This document shows positions 5,060-9,909 of a DNA stretch of 10,895 nt, piece by piece. The translations under genes and the position numbers were made by a program. The stretch spans positions 1 to 10,895 of the forward strand of contig JAZQKX010000002.1 in assembly GCA_045542355.1 (NCBI GenBank). Direction: 5' to 3'. The stretch is from UMGS1532 sp045542355 (GTDB taxonomy: Bacteria; Bacillota; Clostridia; Oscillospirales; Acutalibacteraceae). A model generated the notes under the pieces. That model did not search any database. It saw nothing but the letters and a program-made list of their open reading frames with translations, and was not told where the DNA came from. Each line of letters begins with the position of its first letter. Within the stretch, counting starts at the first letter, position 1.

Positions 5060-5089
5060 CGACCCGTTCGCGGTTGTTCCACGGGGTCG
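5060..5089 (-). repeat. GC palindrome E, between the Cys-rich and AbrB-like genes
   Basis: CGACCCG (5060-5066) pairs with CGGGGTCG (5082-5089) with one bulge. On the minus strand it follows the stop codon of 5097-5213 by 7 bases and is followed by AATTTTCGC. It could be a weak terminator or an intercistronic hairpin. Confidence 0.65.
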
Positions 5090-5096
5090 GGAAAAT

Positions 5097-5213
5097 TTAC
5101 CATTCACAAGGCATTTTTCCACACAGTTCACGGATTGGGCATTCTTTGCAATTTTGCTATTTCAAACAAAATTTGTAAAGGATAAGCACCGCACGCATTA
5201 CATCCAATAGCAT
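5097..5213 (-). CDS. Tiny Cys-rich protein with an in-frame TAG (38 codons)
   Basis: A consensus-type promoter (5247-5275) and leader GTACAAAAAG, then AAAGGAG with 8-base spacing, lead to an ATG at 5213. The frame reads MLLDVMRAVLILYKFCLK, then TAG (5157-5159), then continues 19 codons to TAA with NCKECPIRELCGKMPCEW. The second half has a CX2CX5CX4C pattern typical of a small metal-binding motif and is unlikely to be chance. Three explanations are possible: TAG is read as an amino acid (code 15-like), a nonsense mutation, or an 18-residue leader peptide. I favour sense reading. The motif would suit Zn or Fe-S binding, but no function can be assigned. The next gene downstream is the AbrB-like regulator, probably in the same transcript. 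Confidence 0.6.
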
Positions 5214-5246
5214 TCGGAAATCTCCTTTCTCACTTTTTGTACTTTT

Positions 5247-5275
5247 ATTATACCAAAAATTTTTGGGAAAATCAA
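5247..5275 (-). promoter_or_regulatory. Promoter of the Cys-rich gene and probably the AbrB-like gene
   Basis: TTGATT (5270-5275), 17-bp spacer ending TGG, TATAAT (5247-5252). The leader begins GTACAAAAAG and carries AAAGGAG. Confidence 0.82.
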
Positions 5276-5280
5276 ATGGG

Positions 5281-5325
5281 GAATGCGTGAAGGCTCACCT
5301 ACTCGCATTCAGTAGGTGAGCCTTC
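5281..5325 (-). terminator. Long hairpin with alternative pairing after the deoxyribosyltransferase gene
   Basis: A perfect 15-bp stem (arms 5311-5325 and 5289-5303) has the 7-base loop GAATGCG (minus strand). CGCATTC, exactly complementary to the loop, follows the stem after one base (5281-5287). There is no U tract, so it is an atypical terminator at best; the two overlapping pairings could switch. Confidence 0.6.
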
Positions 5326-5332
5326 GCCCAGT

Positions 5333-5767
5333 TTATTTTTGGATAATAGTATCCAAATTCACACTTGCGGCTTCCTGTTCCCAATTTGCCACATTGTGGA
5401 ATTCAACCGTTTTGTTGCAACCATTTATCATCATCAAAGAGTAGGTTGCATTGTAGCCACCGCAAAGCACCTGCACAGTAGGAATCTGCAGAGCATACGC
5501 AAAGCCAGCCTCCCACGCAGTACCACTATCGGAGTACATACCGAAGTTCATCACCATCACCACATCGCAGGTGCGGAGAGCATTTACATCTTCGCAGTAA
5601 ACTCGTCTTGCCCATTCCTCATTGGGCATTTCCCAACCGCCCTCAATGATGTGCTCCTGGGGCACATAGACCTCATAACCTGCAGACCGCAAGGCTTCGA
5701 TGGCACGATGATAATAGTGGCATTCGGTGGCATCGAAAAACGGACTCGCCAAATAGATTTTCTTCAT
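5333..5767 (-). CDS. Nucleoside 2-deoxyribosyltransferase-like protein (144 aa)
   Basis: Members of this fold cleave or exchange the N-glycosidic bond of deoxynucleosides or nucleotides, working in salvage or in making modified nucleotides. Visible marks are the N-terminal strand IYLASPFF (4-11), a helix with YYHRAIEAL, a D68-VVMVMNF strand, and the signature SGTAWEAGFAYAL (81-93), whose Glu86 is in the position of the catalytic nucleophile. MMINGC (112-117) matches the substrate-closing end of the family. Length fits the family. The start at 5767 follows GAGGG. It is monocistronic from the promoter at 5793-5821. The substrate is unknown; a link to phage DNA precursor metabolism is inferred. 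Confidence 0.85.
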   Translation of the reverse strand: MKKIYLASPFFDATECHYYHRAIEALRSAGYEVYVPQEHIIEGGWEMPNEEWARRVYCEDVNALRTCDVVMVMNFGMYSDSGTAWEAGFAYALQIPTVQVLCGGYNATYSLMMINGCNKTVEFHNVANWEQEAASVNLDTIIQK

Positions 5768-5792
5768 TGCGTTTCCCTCACTTTCTGTAAGT

Positions 5793-5821
5793 ATTATAGC
5801 ATAGGTTTACTGATTTGTCAA
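5793..5821 (-). promoter_or_regulatory. Promoter of the deoxyribosyltransferase-like gene
   Basis: TTGACA (5816-5821), 17-bp spacer ending TGC, TATAAT (5793-5798), leader CTTACAGAAAG. The TGA stop of the upstream gene (5818-5820) lies inside the -35 hexamer. Confidence 0.92.
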
Positions 5822-6093
5822 GCATTATTTTCTTGAATGTCAACAGTTTGCCAATACACAACCAACTCAGGCTTGTGAGAAGTAGTTCCCCAAGGTTTTT
5901 CGTCTCTGCGATTTCGCCAATCAGCAATGGCTTTGTTTAAGCATTGTTCACATTCAGCGTCACTTTTCCAAATCTGCCCATTCACCCAAGACAAGCCAGG
6001 AATTAGCCAAGGTTGCATTCCTTGTTCGTGTATTACATCTTGACGACTCTTTATATCAAACACTTTAACTTGCTTTACAATTCTTGTAATCAT
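5818..6093 (-). CDS. Unidentified small protein (91 aa)
   Basis: No family recognised. The protein has a basic N-terminal strand/helix (MITRIVKQVKVFDIKSRQD), several Trp residues, a CxxC pair (ECEQC, near 49-52) that is not matched by a second pair, and an acidic tail. The start at 6093 follows AAGAGGTGAG; an alternative GTG three codons earlier falls inside that ribosome site. The whole leader from the -10 to the start is nearly identical to that of the 9719-9889 gene. The TGA stop overlaps the next promoter's -35. It is monocistronic. Confidence 0.75.
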   Translation of the reverse strand: MITRIVKQVKVFDIKSRQDVIHEQGMQPWLIPGLSWVNGQIWKSDAECEQCLNKAIADWRNRRDEKPWGTTSHKPELVVYWQTVDIQENNA

Positions 6094-6113
6094 TTGTCTC
6101 ACCTCTTGGCATT

Positions 6114-6142
6114 ATTATATCACAGTTGTGGGGGTTTGTCAA
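6114..6142 (-). promoter_or_regulatory. Promoter of the 5818-6093 gene
   Basis: TTGACA (6137-6142), 17-bp spacer ending TGA, TATAAT (6114-6119). The -35 core is in the loop of a 7-bp GGGGGTT/AACCCCC hairpin (6130-6147) just after the upstream stop codon. Confidence 0.92.
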
Positions 6143-6150
6143 CCCCCAAT

Positions 6151-6570
6151 TTACCTAAATTCTCCGTCCGGCACACTCGGTTCATCGTGGGTAATAATCA
6201 CCGGGTCATGCACAATGCGGTTGGACGGATGGGCAATCCGCACAAGGAACAGCTTGTTACAGAAAGCCCTTGCCTTTTCATCATAGACCACTCGGAAATT
6301 GCCGATTTTCCAGTAATGCTTGAACTTACATCTATCCCAAGCCTCTTGGCTCACGGGTCGCACAGCATTACGGATAAATTTCCAAATCAGCAGGAAGGGG
6401 TAGCTGATGATGACGAACGCAACCGCCAGTATCACCCACGGCAGAGCGATGGCATAGTCCAAAACATTGTAAACAGCGTTGTTGGAGGTTTCCTCTTTCC
6501 AGGTGTACAACGCACCGATGAGTGCCCACATACCGACCGCACCAATAACCGCCCATAAAACATTACTCAT
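6151..6570 (-). CDS. Membrane protein with two N-terminal helices (139 aa)
   Basis: Two hydrophobic segments are clear: residues about 3-22 (VLWAVIGAVGMWALIGALY) and about 36-62 (LDYAIALPWVILAVAFVIIS and onward). A soluble, partly basic C-terminal half of about 75 residues follows, with a KFKHYWKIGNFRVVYDEKAR stretch. I recognise no family; phages often carry such small inner-membrane proteins that change host physiology. The start at 6570 is preferred over an upstream GTG because AAAGGA is too close to the latter. The promoter at 6604-6632 carries a TTGTGCA box. The TAA stop lies 4 bases before the hairpin holding the next -35. Confidence 0.8.
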   Translation of the reverse strand: MSNVLWAVIGAVGMWALIGALYTWKEETSNNAVYNVLDYAIALPWVILAVAFVIISYPFLLIWKFIRNAVRPVSQEAWDRCKFKHYWKIGNFRVVYDEKARAFCNKLFLVRIAHPSNRIVHDPVIITHDEPSVPDGEFR

Positions 6571-6603
6571 TTGTATCACTTTCCTTTCGTTTGTTGTACC
6601 AAC

Positions 6604-6632
6604 ATTGTACCATAGGTTTAGGGATTTGTCAA
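6604..6632 (-). promoter_or_regulatory. Promoter of the 6151-6570 gene
   Basis: TTGACA (6627-6632), 17-bp spacer ending TGG, TACAAT (6604-6609), leader TTGGTACAACAAACG. A TTGTGCA box at 6643-6649 is 10 bp upstream of the -35. Confidence 0.9.
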
Positions 6633-6693
6633 GTCGTCAAATTGCACAAAAAATCGAGAGAAAAAATGCCGAAACTAGTTATTATGCCGAATT

Positions 6694-6721
6694 CTGGTCG
6701 CGGGCGCACGTCCACGACCAG
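6694..6721 (-). repeat. GC palindrome D
   Basis: CTGGTCG (6694-6700) and CGACCAG (6715-6721), a perfect 7-bp stem that can extend across one mismatch. It follows the 6738-7133 terminator after TTTTTGG and is followed by AATTCGGC on the minus strand, the same order as palindrome G. Confidence 0.7.
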
Positions 6722-6723
6722 CC

Positions 6724-6756
6724 AAAAAGTCCGCTCCTCATTTGCGAGGAGCGGAC
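6724..6756 (-). terminator. Intrinsic terminator overlapping the end of the 6738-7133 gene
   Basis: An 11-bp perfect stem (6746-6756 with 6729-6739) is followed by TTTTT (6724-6728). The gene's TGA stop (6738-6740) lies inside the hairpin, so coding and termination overlap. Confidence 0.93.
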
Positions 6757-7133
6757 AGAGTGACCTTGTATTTTGTTCCATTGTAGGTGAATAAAAATTC
6801 ACGCTCGGGGTTGATAATTTCCACATCGGTGGCAAGGACATTATCTCCCGCTTGCTCAATGTCGGTAGTGACAGCCCACACAAGAGCACCAACAAGAAAC
6901 CGCCTGTCCTCGTTAGGTTTGCGTTCTCTTGGCTTGGGGGTGTCTGTGCGGTCGGCTCGTCTTGCTTTTTTCGCCCCTGCCTGCAACTCGGCATCCAGTT
7001 CAAAAAGTTTCGCACCTCGGTCAATTTCTCGGTCTGCGTTCAGCACATCAAGAATTTCGTCCTCGGTCATTCCGCACTTTCGCATTGCTTGGACTTGGGG
7101 AGTGTTAGGCAGGGGGGCATTGCCCCCCACCAT
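6738..7133 (-). CDS. Paralogue family A protein, copy 2 (131 aa)
   Basis: Same architecture as the protein at 3464-3850: N-terminal helices (TPQVQAMRKCGMTEDEILDV), a very basic linker (about 55-78, with PKPRERKPNED) and a C-terminal alpha/beta unit (VEIINPEREFLFTYNGTKYK). Sequence similarity is moderate but continuous. It starts 3 bases after the stop of the family B gene, with GAGG 8 bases upstream, so the two form an operon. A GGGGGGC/GCCCCCC hairpin (7112-7128) occupies codons 2-7 and could affect initiation. The last codons and TGA stop form part of the terminator. Function is unknown. Confidence 0.78.
   Translation of the reverse strand: MVGGNAPLPNTPQVQAMRKCGMTEDEILDVLNADREIDRGAKLFELDAELQAGAKKARRADRTDTPKPRERKPNEDRRFLVGALVWAVTTDIEQAGDNVLATDVEIINPEREFLFTYNGTKYKVTLSAPRK
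7112..7128 (-). repeat. GC hairpin in the first codons of the 6738-7133 gene
   Basis: GGGGGGC (7112-7118) and GCCCCCC (7122-7128) form a perfect 7-bp stem with a 3-base loop, starting about 5 bases after the A of the start codon. In the other copy of the gene pair, GC hairpins lie at matching junctions but outside coding sequence. Confidence 0.65.
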
Positions 7134-7136
7134 TGA

Positions 7137-7523
7137 TTAGACCTCGGCAGGAGTAGAGGGCAGGGAGAAGTAGCTTCTCCGCTTCTCTACGGTCTTGGTC
7201 AGCTTGCCGTCCTCAACCAGCTGGTTGGCAAGGGGGGAAACCTTCTGATTGGTCAGACCTGCCAGTGCAGGAATTTCCTTAATCAGTTCGGTGACAGTGT
7301 AGAGGCGGTTGGCTTCCATACCTGCCACCATTGCCACCTTCAGAGCTTCGTTGGCAACCTGGGTTGCAGTGGGCTTTCTCTCGCCGGAGTTCTTCTTCTC
7401 CAGGAGGTCGATTTCGTGCTGAATGAAATCCTTCTGTTCCTGGGTCAGACCAGGCATTGCGAGCAGACCAGTGAACATCTGCTTCTTGGTGGGCTTGCGG
7501 ACGGAGGGAGTAGAGTTAGCCAT
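7137..7523 (-). CDS. Paralogue family B, winged-helix-like protein, copy 2 (128 aa)
   Basis: Close paralogue of the protein at 3946-4329, sharing KPTKKQMF, the block from KPTATQVANEALKVA, LTNQKVSPL and KTVEKRRSYFS without gaps after residue 8. The C-terminal 45 residues look like a winged helix (helix YTVTELIKEIP, recognition helix, wing). The start at 7523 follows AAAGGA; a TTG three codons upstream is less likely. The leader is about 90 nt and holds two stems: GTAGGGGG with CCCCC-TTAC (7577-7605) and AAGTC/GACTT further down. Long structured leaders are found only on the two family B genes, which hints at autoregulation. Downstream is the family A gene at 3 bases. Confidence 0.82.
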   Translation of the reverse strand: MANSTPSVRKPTKKQMFTGLLAMPGLTQEQKDFIQHEIDLLEKKNSGERKPTATQVANEALKVAMVAGMEANRLYTVTELIKEIPALAGLTNQKVSPLANQLVEDGKLTKTVEKRRSYFSLPSTPAEV

Positions 7524-7576
7524 AGTTATCAATTCCTTTCGGTTTTTAAGTCTTGAACCTGACTTGAATTTATTTT

Positions 7577-7605
7577 GTAGGGGGTGGGGTTTACCGCCCC
7601 CTTAC
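7577..7605 (-). promoter_or_regulatory. Leader hairpin of the 7137-7523 gene
   Basis: In the 5' leader, five G-C pairs plus a GTA/TAC base (one bulge) form a stem around a 12-base loop, starting about 7 bases after the -10 box. This is a structured 5' end, possibly stabilising or regulatory. Confidence 0.55.
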
Positions 7606-7612
7606 ATTATGT

Positions 7613-7641
7613 ATTATAGCACACCTTGCTTGATTTGTCAA
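7613..7641 (-). promoter_or_regulatory. Promoter of the 7137-7523 / 6738-7133 operon
   Basis: TTGACA (7636-7641), 17-bp spacer ending TGC, TATAAT (7613-7618). The TGA stop of the exonuclease gene (7638-7640) lies inside the -35. Confidence 0.92.
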
Positions 7642-8405
7642 GCATTTATTTTCACAATTTGCATTATTTTTTTCTGCAAATCGGTGGGCGGTGGGGTCTG
7701 CGGTAGGGGGTTATCGTAAAGTAATTTCCGCATAGGCTTGTGCTGACGATAGCAGTAAAAGAGGATTTCTCTTTCTATCTGTACATCTTCCAAACCAGTA
7801 TGACTTTCCACAAAGTCGGGGTTATCGGTAATAAACCGATACAGATTTTCTGCGGTGGCGGACAATCTGCCGTTTTTGGTCAGCAAATCGTATTCTTCGC
7901 AAAACTTGCGGTAGGTGGGCATTTTGTGAATAACATCACGAGCCATTTTCATTGTATCCCAAATTTCTGTGCCGTAGGGAAACCAGTAGCGGAAACGGCT
8001 CTGCGTGGTGTACCGCATAATCACATTTAACGCATTAAGGTCAAATCGTGCGTTATGGGCAACAACCTCGGTGATGTGATATTCTTCCATATCCGCTAAC
8101 ATTTGCCTGCGGATTTCGTAGGTGGTTGACATAATCCGCTTGCCTGCTTGAATTTCTGCAACATACTGGGGAATTTTCTTTGCGTAGTAAGCGGACTGCA
8201 TAAGTTCACGCTCACCGCAAAAAATATCTCGGTTGACATAGGAACGCTCTCGGTATACACCGCCTTGCGTGTCCACCACAGACCAACCGCAATCATACAT
8301 CAGCACATTGGACATATCAAGATTGCCGTTTTCGTCTGTCAAGGTGTTTGCCGTTTCGGTATCAAGCACCAAGACATAGTGGTGGCGAAAATCAATTTTC
8401 TCCAT
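7638..8405 (-). CDS. DEDDh-family 3'-5' exonuclease, DnaQ-like (255 aa)
   Basis: All three exonuclease motifs are visible: Exo I LVLDTETAN with Asp15 and Glu17; Exo II VVAHNARFDLNAL with Asp122; Exo III HTGLEDVQIE with His202 and Asp207 at the HxxxxD spacing of DEDDh enzymes. Such proteins remove nucleotides from DNA or RNA 3' ends using two metal ions, as polymerase proofreading subunits or as stand-alone nucleases. No polymerase domain or adjacent polymerase gene is seen. A stretch of about 100 residues between Exo I and Exo II is longer than in minimal family members. The start at 8405 follows AGAGGAACTGATACC, matching leaders of other genes; an in-frame ATG at 8426 has no ribosome site. 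The TGA stop overlaps the next -35. Confidence 0.9.
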   Translation of the reverse strand: MEKIDFRHHYVLVLDTETANTLTDENGNLDMSNVLMYDCGWSVVDTQGGVYRERSYVNRDIFCGERELMQSAYYAKKIPQYVAEIQAGKRIMSTTYEIRRQMLADMEEYHITEVVAHNARFDLNALNVIMRYTTQSRFRYWFPYGTEIWDTMKMARDVIHKMPTYRKFCEEYDLLTKNGRLSATAENLYRFITDNPDFVESHTGLEDVQIEREILFYCYRQHKPMRKLLYDNPLPQTPPPTDLQKKIMQIVKINA

Positions 8406-8437
8406 CGGTATCAGTTCCTCTCTCATTTGATGTACTC

Positions 8438-8466
8438 ATTATAGCACACCATAGGTCGGTTGTCAA
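8438..8466 (-). promoter_or_regulatory. Promoter of the exonuclease gene
   Basis: TTGACA (8461-8466), 17-bp spacer ending TGC, TATAAT (8438-8443), leader GAGTACATCAAATG. Upstream lies an A/T inverted repeat (TTTTTCAAA / TTTGAAAAA around 8470-8492), UP-element-like. Confidence 0.92.
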
Positions 8467-8574
8467 GGGGTTTTTCAAAAAACTTTGAAAAATTTATCGA
8501 GTGGCTTTACTGCGTCCTTGCTGTAGTACATAGGCGGTGTCGGCTTACGACCCTTTCGCCCCCTGACAATACAC

Positions 8575-8603
8575 ATTATAGCACACCCCCATAGCAATGT
8601 CAA
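8575..8603 (-). promoter_or_regulatory. Promoter of a short transcript of unknown role
   Basis: TTGACA (8598-8603), 17-bp spacer ending TGC, TATAAT (8575-8580). A TTGTGCA box at 8614-8620 is 10 bp upstream. The RNA would begin TATTGTCAGGGGG, similar to the transcript from 4647-4675. Confidence 0.9.
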
Positions 8604-8662
8604 TAGGTAATGTTGCACAATTATGGGATTTTGTAGGCTTGATTTTTTGTTGAAATTGCCTA

Positions 8663-8691
8663 TTGACAAATTGCTGGCGGTGTGGTATAAT
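8663..8691 (+). promoter_or_regulatory. Plus-strand promoter abutting palindrome A
   Basis: TTGACA (8663-8668), 17-bp spacer ending TGG, TATAAT (8686-8691), all consensus. The RNA would start about 8698, exactly at the base of palindrome A, and then run antisense to the terminator and 3' UTR of the 8876-9145 gene. Confidence 0.85.
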
Positions 8692-8698
8692 GGAAATT

Positions 8699-8725
8699 CG
8701 GCGCGCCTGGACCGTGGGCGCGCCG
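8699..8725 (+). repeat. GC palindrome A
   Basis: CGGCGCGCC (8699-8707) and GGCGCGCCG (8717-8725), a perfect 9-bp stem with a 9-base loop. It is preceded on the plus strand by GGAAATT, the shared flank of this palindrome family. It would form the extreme 5' end of the plus-strand RNA. Confidence 0.8.
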
Positions 8726-8731
8726 CCAAAC

Positions 8732-8759
8732 AAAAAGACCCAAGGGCGTCCCCTTGGGT
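8732..8759 (-). terminator. Intrinsic terminator of the 8876-9145 gene
   Basis: ACCCAAGGG / CCCTTGGGT, 9 bp (8751-8759 with 8738-8746), 4-base loop, then C and TTTTT (8732-8736) on the minus strand. It lies about 115 bases after the stop codon. Confidence 0.92.
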
Positions 8760-8875
8760 ATGAGCCTTTTCGTCCGCTTTGGTCAGTGCAATCGCGTCGC
8801 GACTAGTGATTGAACCTCTCGCCAGTACGGCACTGGCACTGGAATGGGGCCGATTGGCTCGACCCCTTAGGAGCC

Positions 8876-9145
8876 TTAGTCGTTCTTCTTGATGGTTGTT
8901 CGACCGAAAATCAGCTTGCCGAGGAAGTGCAGTGCAAACACGATGCCTACGCAAGTCCAGTAGCCGGGGACATTGGCAGAGAACAGGTCAACTGCCAACC
9001 AGTTCCACAAGAGCATAAAAATCCAACCCTGGAAGCAGAAGATGCCGAACAGCAGAGCGGCGGCGAGTGCGATACATACGATAACGATGAGAGTGGCCAC
9101 AAAGCACCCGCAATTATCGTACAGAGAGGAAATAGAATCTTTCAT
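8876..9145 (-). CDS. Small membrane protein (89 aa)
   Basis: A Cys-containing N-terminus (YDNCGCF) is followed by strongly hydrophobic segments: about 15-37 (FVATLIVIVCIALAAALLFG), about 38-55 (GWIFMLLWNWLAVDLF) and about 62-82 (WTCVGIVFALHFLGKLIFG), then a short basic tail. The MLLWNWL...LF...W...LGKLIFG pattern resembles small inner-membrane proteins of many bacteria and phages, but I cannot assign a function. The start at 9145 follows AAAGGA with 9-base spacing; an upstream in-frame ATG at 9163 lies before that ribosome site. It is monocistronic, with an unusually long structured 3' end. The stop is TAA. Confidence 0.78.
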   Translation of the reverse strand: MKDSISSLYDNCGCFVATLIVIVCIALAAALLFGIFCFQGWIFMLLWNWLAVDLFSANVPGYWTCVGIVFALHFLGKLIFGRTTIKKND

Positions 9146-9177
9146 TGAAAATCGTCCTTTCATCTTTTGGTATCTTG

Positions 9178-9206
9178 ATTATAACATAGATTACTTAATT
9201 TGTCAA
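9178..9206 (-). promoter_or_regulatory. Promoter of the 8876-9145 gene
   Basis: TTGACA (9201-9206), 17-bp spacer ending TGT, TATAAT (9178-9183), leader AAGATACCAAAAG. The -35 begins two bases after a 13-bp hairpin (9209-9238). Confidence 0.92.
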
Positions 9207-9208
9207 GG

Positions 9209-9238
9209 GGAAATTCTCAGATTTCTCTGAGAATTTCC
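9209..9238 (-). terminator. Perfect 13-bp hairpin overlapping the end of the phosphatase gene
   Basis: GGAAATTCTCAGA / TCTGAGAATTTCC (9226-9238 with 9209-9221) has a GAAA tetraloop on the minus strand and contains the final codons and TGA stop of 9217-9657. No U tract follows; the next -35 does. It is a 3'-end-forming or protective hairpin rather than a textbook terminator. Confidence 0.6.
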
Positions 9239-9657
9239 AAGATGTTTTGCACATCGTAGGCTCTGCCAGTCCAGTTATTTCTGTTGCGTTCTTCATCGTC
9301 GAACAGAATGTCAAGGGGAGTGTGGCAGAAATTTTCCTTCGGTGTGCCATAGGGGACAATGGTGATTTCGTCCCAGTGAACGCTCGGCAGATGTTCGGCA
9401 AGCCAAGCCAGTTTGGTAGCGGTGACCGCTTCATCATAGGCAGGATTGCTTTCCTTGCTCAGCCAACTGATAACCGCAATACGGTAGCCGTTTCTCTGGA
9501 GAGTATTCAGCTTGCGAGCGAGGTCGCACAAGCGGAGCAGAGGTTTTGCAGTTGCGTAAGGAGTAGGGTCGTAAGCTCGGAGTAGGGGCAACCAGTTGGG
9601 GTTTGCGTACAGGTCAGCGATTGTTCCGTCCATATCAAAATTGATGGTGATGTTCAT
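9217..9657 (-). CDS. HAD-superfamily phosphatase, nucleotidase-like (146 aa)
   Basis: HAD motif I is clear: FDMDGTIAD with nucleophile Asp8 and acid/base Asp10. Motif II is ISWLS (Ser64). Lys82 (TATKLAWL) is a candidate motif III, and motif IV is ILFDDEE with Asp120-Asp121. The layout (short cap, WL near motif II, NNW after motif IV) resembles the 5'-nucleotidase-like group found in phages. The likely reaction is removal of phosphate from a nucleotide or another small molecule; the substrate is not determined. The start at 9657 follows AAAGGAG. It has its own promoter (9687-9715). Together with the deoxyribosyltransferase-like enzyme it points to nucleotide metabolism. The TGA stop lies in a hairpin. 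Confidence 0.85.
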   Translation of the reverse strand: MNITINFDMDGTIADLYANPNWLPLLRAYDPTPYATAKPLLRLCDLARKLNTLQRNGYRIAVISWLSKESNPAYDEAVTATKLAWLAEHLPSVHWDEITIVPYGTPKENFCHTPLDILFDDEERNRNNWTGRAYDVQNILEILREI

Positions 9658-9686
9658 AGGACTGTCTCCTTTCTTTTTCTATAAGT

Positions 9687-9715
9687 ATTATAGCACAAGT
9701 CTATGTATTTGTCAA
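9687..9715 (-). promoter_or_regulatory. Promoter of the phosphatase gene
   Basis: TTGACA (9710-9715), 17-bp spacer ending TGC, TATAAT (9687-9692), leader CTTATAGAAAAAG. The upstream gene's stop is only 3 bases before the -35. Confidence 0.92.
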
Positions 9716-9718
9716 GCA

Positions 9719-9889
9719 TTATTTTTCAATAATTTCTTCAAAAGTGGTTAAAGTGTCATATTCCATAATAATAAGTCCATCTTCGGTCCACATCCGCACT
9801 TCGCCATCAATGCGGTCTTGTAGAGCATAGTAACATTCCCATCCAATTAAATCGGCAGGCATTGTGTAACGAATAGTTTTTTTCACCAT
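9719..9889 (-). CDS. Unidentified small acidic protein (56 aa)
   Basis: Too short for common length cut-offs but well supported: consensus promoter (9910-9938), ribosome site AAGAGGTGAG, ATG at 9889, and 56 sense codons to TAA. The protein starts basic (MVKKTIRYTMPADLIGWECY) and becomes acidic, with an EDGLIIMEYDTLTTFEEIIEK end that resembles a small alpha/beta domain. No family recognised. The leader from -10 to start is nearly the same as that of 5818-6093, including the stretch AATAATGCCAAGAGGTGAGA. Monocistronic. Confidence 0.85.
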   Translation of the reverse strand: MVKKTIRYTMPADLIGWECYYALQDRIDGEVRMWTEDGLIIMEYDTLTTFEEIIEK

Positions 9890-9909
9890 TGTTCTCACCT
9901 CTTGGCATT

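Larger units (their letters stand above)
8467..8875. other. Gene-poor interval: short transcript, palindrome A and 3' UTR
   Basis: Right part (8760-8875): a 115-base 3' untranslated segment of the 8876-9145 gene with several small stems (GGCTC/GAGCC, GCCAGT/ACTGGC), ending in the terminator at 8732-8759. Middle: palindrome A and a plus-strand promoter. Left part (8475-8574): a promoter-driven minus-strand transcript of about 110 nt with nested GGCG/CGCC and GTCG/CGAC stems and no gene with a credible ribosome site. An 18-codon frame at 8475-8531 lacks one. Confidence 0.6.

Noticed and set aside
4799..5213. MazE/MazF-type toxin-antitoxin pair
   Set aside because: The AbrB-like protein could be an antitoxin by fold, but its neighbour is a 38-codon Cys-rich protein, not a PemK/MazF-size toxin, and lies upstream in the transcript.
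8475..8576. Minus-strand 33-codon frame starting inside the -10 box
   Set aside because: The start codon lies upstream of the predicted RNA start. The shorter 18-codon version has no ribosome site.
8765..8875. Possible tRNA remnant with GGTTCAATC in the 3' UTR of the 8876-9145 gene
   Set aside because: The bases flanking the T-loop-like sequence do not pair, and no acceptor or anticodon stem can be placed. Kept only as a structured 3' UTR.
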